64,000 nucleotides of DNA from an uncultured Prevotellaceae bacterium (GTDB lineage Bacteria > Bacteroidota > Bacteroidia > Bacteroidales > Bacteroidaceae). The DNA lies in contig CAMJFC010000004.1 in NCBI GenBank assembly GCA_946404865.1, positions 32,855 through 96,854 on the forward strand, written 5' to 3'. Shown here piece after piece: positions 60,051 through 64,000 of the stretch (positions within the stretch are counted from its first letter, which is position 1; each line of letters starts with the position of its first letter). The notes beneath the pieces are model-generated. The model was not told the DNA's origin. It worked only from the letters and a program-made list of their open reading frames with translations, and made no database searches. The translations under genes were made by a program, and so were the position numbers.

Positions 60051-61641
60051 CGATGCAGGCTTTGATAAATGACATGAATAACGGATGCGGATGCAGCACC
60101 GTCGATGAATATTCTGGATGGAATTGCGTGCCGATGTACCATTTAAGAGTTGGTACCTCGACAATCTCAACGAGATGGGCAGCAGGGTTGACACCTACGC
60201 ATTTCATTCCCGCGGTCTCAAACGCTGACAAATATTGATTGTTGAACTCATAACGATGGCGGTGTCTTTCGCGTATGAATGTCTTGTTGCCGTATGCCTG
60301 GTATGCACGACTGTTTTCTACCAACTCGCATTCATAGCAACCCAGACGCATGGTACCGCCCATTTGGGTAATGTTCTTCTGCGCTTCCATCATGTCGATG
60401 ACAGGATGTGATGTGGGGGCAAATTCAGTGCTGTTGGCATCTCCATAACCTAAGACGTTGCGTGCGAACTCGACCACCATCGTCTGCATGCCCATGCAGA
60501 TGCCGAAAGTGGGGATGTCGTGTGTGCGGGAATACTCTGCCGCAATGATTTTGCCCTCGATACCACGAATGCCGAATCCCGGACAGATGACCATGCCCGA
60601 CAAACCACTGAGCAACTCATCAACATTCTCACGGGTGAGCTGCTCGCTGTTAATAAAGTGCGTCTTCACTTTTCTATGGTTATAGGTGCCGGCATGAGCG
60701 ATACTTTCAAGAATGCTCTTATAGGCATCTTGCAAATCGTACTTGCCAATCAGTCCGATATGTATGGTTTGCGTGGCTTGTGTACGGAGTTCCAAGAAAT
60801 GGCGCCAAGGCCCCAGACTTGGAGGGTCGCCCGCCTCCAAACCCATTTTCTTGAGGATGATGGCATCCAGGCCTTGATTACGCATGTTCACGGGTACTTC
60901 ATAGATACTTGGCAGGTCCTGACTCTGAATCACGGAGTCAACGTCCACATTGCAGAAATGGGCGACTTTCGCACGCAAGTCATGGCTTAACTCATGTTCC
61001 GTCCGCAAGACCAACACCTCTGGCTGAATCCCCAAACCTTGCAACTGTTTTACACTGGTCTGTGTGGGCTTGGTCTTAAGTTCTCCGGCTGCTGCCAGGT
61101 AGGGCACGTAGGTCAGATGGACGTTTAATGCTTTGGCAGGTCCCAACTCCCATCTCAACTGTCGGATGGCTTCCAAATAGGGCTGCCCCTCAATATCGCC
61201 AATGGTGCCACCAATCTCAGTGATGACGAAGTCAAGAGGCCGTTTCGAGGCGTTCAATAAAATTCGCCGTTTAATCTCGTCTGTGATATGCGGCACCACT
61301 TGTATGGTTTTGCCAAGATAGTCGCCCCGGCGTTCGCGTTCAATGACACTCAGGTATATTTGCCCCGTTGTCACGCTGTTATCTCGTGTGGTCTCGATAC
61401 CAGTGAATCGCTCGTAGTGGCCCAAGTCCAAATCGGTCTCCATGCCGTCGGCTGTGACATAGCACTCTCCGTGTTCGTTCGGATTCAATGTGCCAGGGTC
61501 TATATTGATGTATGGGTCAAACTTTTGAATCGTTATTCGATACCCACGGGCTTGAAGTAGTTTTCCCAGTGAAGCTGAGATGATGCCTTTGCCTAATGAG
61601 GAGGCCACCCCTCCGGTGATGAAAATGTATTTGGTTTCCAT
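60031..61641 (-). CDS. pyrG: CTP synthase
   Basis: 536 residues, full length. N-terminal synthetase domain begins KYIFITGGVASSLGKGI with QKFDPYINIDPGTLNP and GECYVTADGMETDLDLGHYE; the C-terminal glutaminase has FGICMGMQTMVVEFARNVLG with the nucleophile Cys and QFHPEYSS. Converts UTP to CTP with glutamine. Follows amtB by 31 bases and overlaps the purF-like gene. Confidence 0.97.
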   Translation of the reverse strand: METKYIFITGGVASSLGKGIISASLGKLLQARGYRITIQKFDPYINIDPGTLNPNEHGECYVTADGMETDLDLGHYERFTGIETTRDNSVTTGQIYLSVIERERRGDYLGKTIQVVPHITDEIKRRILLNASKRPLDFVITEIGGTIGDIEGQPYLEAIRQLRWELGPAKALNVHLTYVPYLAAAGELKTKPTQTSVKQLQGLGIQPEVLVLRTEHELSHDLRAKVAHFCNVDVDSVIQSQDLPSIYEVPVNMRNQGLDAIILKKMGLEAGDPPSLGPWRHFLELRTQATQTIHIGLIGKYDLQDAYKSILESIAHAGTYNHRKVKTHFINSEQLTRENVDELLSGLSGMVICPGFGIRGIEGKIIAAEYSRTHDIPTFGICMGMQTMVVEFARNVLGYGDANSTEFAPTSHPVIDMMEAQKNITQMGGTMRLGCYECELVENSRAYQAYGNKTFIRERHRHRYEFNNQYLSAFETAGMKCVGVNPAAHLVEIVEVPTLKWYIGTQFHPEYSSTVLHPHPLFMSFIKACIDGTVEA

Positions 61642-61672
61642 GTCGTGTGGTTGTCGCGTGCTTTGTTCAATA

Positions 61673-63055
61673 TTAATGATTCATTTTTCCCTTGATGTGC
61701 TCTTCATACTCAGCCAATTCGCGCTCTCCGATATGGGCGAGGCCGTAATGCTCATCATGCTGCGATATATCGAGTCCTACCTTCTCGCTGAACGTCGATA
61801 CACGCATAGGGATGAGCTTGTCGATGAGGTGATAACCCAGCCAACTCATGGCGAAGGTATAGACAAACACTATGATAATGGCCAATAAGTGGAAGAGAAA
61901 AATGACGAAACCGTCCCATGTGCCCGACATGAGTCCTTCTTGGATGAAGATTCCAGTCAGCACGGTGCCGAAGATACCACCTGTGCCGTGCGTGGGAAAA
62001 ACGTCGAGTGCATCATCGATGCTGCTTCGTGAACGCCAATAGACCGCCACATTGCACACCAACGTTGTGATAAATGCGATGAAGATGCTCTGTCCGACAG
62101 TCACATAACCGGCCGATGGCGTAATGGCGACGAGTCCCACCACGCAACCCACTGCGGCACCCATAGCCGACGGCTTGCGCCTGCGAAGACAATCGAAGAA
62201 TATCCATGTCATCATCGCTGTGGCGGAGGCGGTGTTGGTGTTCAAGAAAGCCTTTACGGCCTGACCGTCGGCATGGAGCGACGAACCGGCGTTAAAACCG
62301 AACCACCCTAACCATAATAATGCGGCGCCGAGCAGGACGAATGGTATATTGGCAGGTTCGCTCTTCTTTGAGTTGCGCCGGCCTAAATAGATGGCTCCGG
62401 CTAAAGCCGCCACGCCTGATGACGCATGTACCACGATGCCTCCAGCAAAGTCCACCACCCCCCAGCGCATGAATAACCCCTCGGGATGCCACGTCATGTG
62501 AGCCAGAGGACAGTAAATCAAGAAAAAGAAGAACATCATGAAAAACATGTATGCCGAAAACCTGACACGCTCGGCGAAGGAACCGGTAATCAACGATGGT
62601 GTGATGATGGCGAACTTCATCTGGAAAAGGGCGAACAGGGCCAAAGGGATGGAGGCTCCACCCAAGATATTTCCTGCAGGTGTCGTATAGACCGCTCCGC
62701 CTACACCATGGAACATGAGGAATGTCAGCGGATTGCCAATCACACCGCCGATGTCATCGCCAAAACACAATGAAAAACCTACGACCACCCACAAGACCGA
62801 AATCAATCCCATTGCGATAAACGACTGCAGCATTGTTGAAATCACATTCTTCGCGCCAACCATGCCGCCATAGAAAAACGACAAACCTGGGGTCATCATC
62901 AACACAAATATAGTGGCTGTAATCAGCCATGCCACATCGGCAGCAGAAATCACTGAAAAGTCACACTCAAACGACGGCTCACCCACAGTAAGCCCTACGA
63001 TGGCAATTAAGGTCATTGCCGTCATCAGGATTATCCAACGTTTTTTTACTTTCAT
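61673..63055 (-). CDS. amtB: ammonium transporter
   Basis: 460 residues from MKVKKRWIILMTAMTLIAI (63055), including a cleavable N-terminal segment. About 11 membrane helices. Amt landmarks: FFYGGMVGAKNVISTMLQSF, GAVYTTPAGN, DFAGGIVVHASSGVAALAGA, THGTGGIFGT. It conducts ammonia/ammonium across the inner membrane and heads a run of glutamine-using enzymes. No glnK gene is adjacent. Confidence 0.93.
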   Translation of the reverse strand: MKVKKRWIILMTAMTLIAIVGLTVGEPSFECDFSVISAADVAWLITATIFVLMMTPGLSFFYGGMVGAKNVISTMLQSFIAMGLISVLWVVVGFSLCFGDDIGGVIGNPLTFLMFHGVGGAVYTTPAGNILGGASIPLALFALFQMKFAIITPSLITGSFAERVRFSAYMFFMMFFFFLIYCPLAHMTWHPEGLFMRWGVVDFAGGIVVHASSGVAALAGAIYLGRRNSKKSEPANIPFVLLGAALLWLGWFGFNAGSSLHADGQAVKAFLNTNTASATAMMTWIFFDCLRRRKPSAMGAAVGCVVGLVAITPSAGYVTVGQSIFIAFITTLVCNVAVYWRSRSSIDDALDVFPTHGTGGIFGTVLTGIFIQEGLMSGTWDGFVIFLFHLLAIIIVFVYTFAMSWLGYHLIDKLIPMRVSTFSEKVGLDISQHDEHYGLAHIGERELAEYEEHIKGKMNH

Positions 63056-63117
63056 CTTTCTTTTTACCTTAAAATAATATATAGTATAATCAACAATGCT
63101 GAGATGTGGATTCGGCT

Positions 63118-63126
63118 GCAAAGTTA
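63118..63126 (-). promoter_or_regulatory. -7 element upstream of amtB
   Basis: TAACTTTGC on the - strand, a full consensus match about 63 bases before the start codon. No good TTTG is found 19-21 bases further upstream, which would fit a promoter needing an activator. Confidence 0.5.
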
Positions 63127-63300
63127 ATGCAGTCTGAAAGAAAATAATGAAATATTCTATCGTTTTGTATGTTAAAAGTTGCTTGTTGTGATAATTTGTA
63201 AACAATCCACGGGTTTTGTTGATTATTTGATTTCATTTTGTCGCCAAATTGAGGCGGATAGTTACAAAAAGATAGTTGTAGTTAAATTGAAAAATAAAAA

Positions 63301-63345
63301 TGCAATTATTGCAGTTGATTTTAAGACAAAATGGAATACCTTTGC
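63301..63345 (+). promoter_or_regulatory. gltB promoter with adjacent palindrome
   Basis: GTTG at 63314-63317, a 19-base spacer and TACCTTTGC at 63337-63345. A perfect inverted repeat TGCAA-TTA-TTGCA (63301-63313) abuts the -33 box, a position suited to an activator or repressor of the divergent amtB/gltB pair. The remaining part of 63056-63384 is AT-rich and shows no gene. Confidence 0.5.
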
Positions 63346-63384
63346 ACTCAAATTATGCAATATGTTAGAAAATTTTAGGATAAT

Positions 63385-64000
63385 ATGACAGAATGTAAAA
63401 TTCAAAACAAAACGGAAGGCCTTTATCAAAGTGCTTATGAGCACGATGCATGCGGGGTGGGTATGGTTGTCAACATACACGGAAGCAAAAGCCACGAATT
63501 GGTGGACAATGCACTGAAGGTGTTGGAAAATATGGAACACCGAGGTGCTGAGACGCGTGATAAGACTGGAGATGGTGCGGGTATCATGCTGCAGATACCT
63601 CATGAGTTTATTCTGTTACAAGGCATTCCTGTACCAGAAAAGGGTAAGTACGGAACGGGATTGGTGTTCCTTCCGAAAGAGGAAAACGAACAGCAGGAGA
63701 TTCTGTCTGTAATGATTGAAGAGATAGAACGCGAAGGGTTACAGTTGATGCATCTGCGCACAGTGCCCACATGCCCAGAGGTGTTGGGTGAGGCGGCACG
63801 TAGGGTGGAACCGGCCATCAAACAGATTTTTGTGACTGGTGTTTCTGACGAGAAGGCAGATGCCTTGTCGCGTATATTATATGTAATACGAAAGAAGATC
63901 GAGAGACGCATCAAGCATCATGACTTTTATATTTGTTCGCTATCCAATACAAGCATCATTTATAAAGGAATGCTGACCAGCGGGCAGTTGCGCCGGTATT
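63385..64000 (+). CDS. gltB: glutamate synthase large subunit, N-terminal part (cut by window end)
   Basis: 205 residues are visible from the ATG at 63385 and the frame is open at the last base. A 22-residue propeptide precedes Cys23 in DACGVGMVVNIHG, the class II glutaminase nucleophile. MEHRGAETRDKTGDGAGIML and the start of the amidotransferase domain follow. It should take glutamine and 2-oxoglutarate to two glutamates. Divergent from amtB, with its own promoter. Confidence 0.93.
   Translation, partial: MTECKIQNKTEGLYQSAYEHDACGVGMVVNIHGSKSHELVDNALKVLENMEHRGAETRDKTGDGAGIMLQIPHEFILLQGIPVPEKGKYGTGLVFLPKEENEQQEILSVMIEEIEREGLQLMHLRTVPTCPEVLGEAARRVEPAIKQIFVTGVSDEKADALSRILYVIRKKIERRIKHHDFYICSLSNTSIIYKGMLTSGQLRRY

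Noticed and set aside
63056..63205. 50-residue N-terminal extension of the ammonium transporter
   Set aside because: It runs through the amtB -7 element; the ATG at 63055 gives the normal N-terminus.
1..64000. tRNA and rRNA genes
   Set aside because: No stretch with a recognisable T-loop or cloverleaf, and no rRNA-like sequence, was seen in the intergenic regions by eye; a covariance-model scan would settle this.

Overview
The window looks like a chromosomal segment of a gut or rumen Bacteroidales bacterium, most likely Prevotellaceae. Shine-Dalgarno sites are largely absent. Promoters fit the Bacteroidetes pattern (TTTG near -33, about 20 bases, TAnnTTTG near -7). One secreted protein ends in the Prevotella-type tail (WYNLQGVQV...GIFIHNGKKVILK). 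The gene content (WG repeats, secreted pectinases, KdsB, PorT-like barrel) fits the same group. I saw no tRNA, rRNA, CRISPR array, integrase or transposase.

Layout. 1-3626: end of a LysM protein, a membrane Ser/Thr kinase and a WG-repeat protein. 3974-12052: a five-gene defence-type island (MmeI-like DNA methyltransferase lacking its nuclease motif, DinD-RhuM fusion, SF2 helicase, small linker protein, GIY-YIG-ASCH nuclease). It is bracketed by decayed pieces of a second rhuM gene that form 63-bp direct repeats. 12060-25645: carbohydrate-active enzymes (GH95, an esterase, a huge GH43-like/GH143/GH142-type protein, a secreted beta-helix protein with an internal duplication, a PL1 pectate lyase). 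25699-36999: a nine-gene sugar catabolism run on the + strand. 37984-40989: a three-gene L-galactose oxidation set on the - strand. 41088-47691: kdsB, a 1791-residue SEDS-transpeptidase fusion and a small membrane protein. 47815-53729: assorted single genes. 53787-64000: a glutamine/ammonia cluster (amtB, pyrG, purF-like, carA, a half-length carB, asnB) divergent from gltB.

How it fits together. The enzymes and catabolic genes of 12-41 kb read as a rhamnogalacturonan-II (RG-II) side-chain locus. GH95 would release L-galactose, which the aldo/keto reductase, lactonase and zinc dehydrogenase take to D-tagaturonate. An isomerase, an FGGY kinase and a two-subunit transketolase match the transketolase route for D-apiose. 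The GH143-like domain would release Dha (3-deoxy-D-lyxo-2-heptulosaric acid). The adjacent symporter, DapA-family aldolase, iron alcohol dehydrogenase, DUF1537 kinase and PdxA-family dehydrogenase would convert Dha to pyruvate plus D-threonate and then to dihydroxyacetone phosphate. Stereochemistry worked out on paper gives exactly D-threonate, a known substrate of this kinase/PdxA2 pair. I know of no described Dha catabolic pathway, so this is the leading candidate for a new system; the restriction-like island is the second.

The region is also rich in small repeats. A GC-rich palindromic repeat has entered several coding sequences and supplies the stop codon of two genes. The spacers of the catabolic run are made of short degenerate tandem repeats, some of which also appear as in-frame low-complexity inserts.
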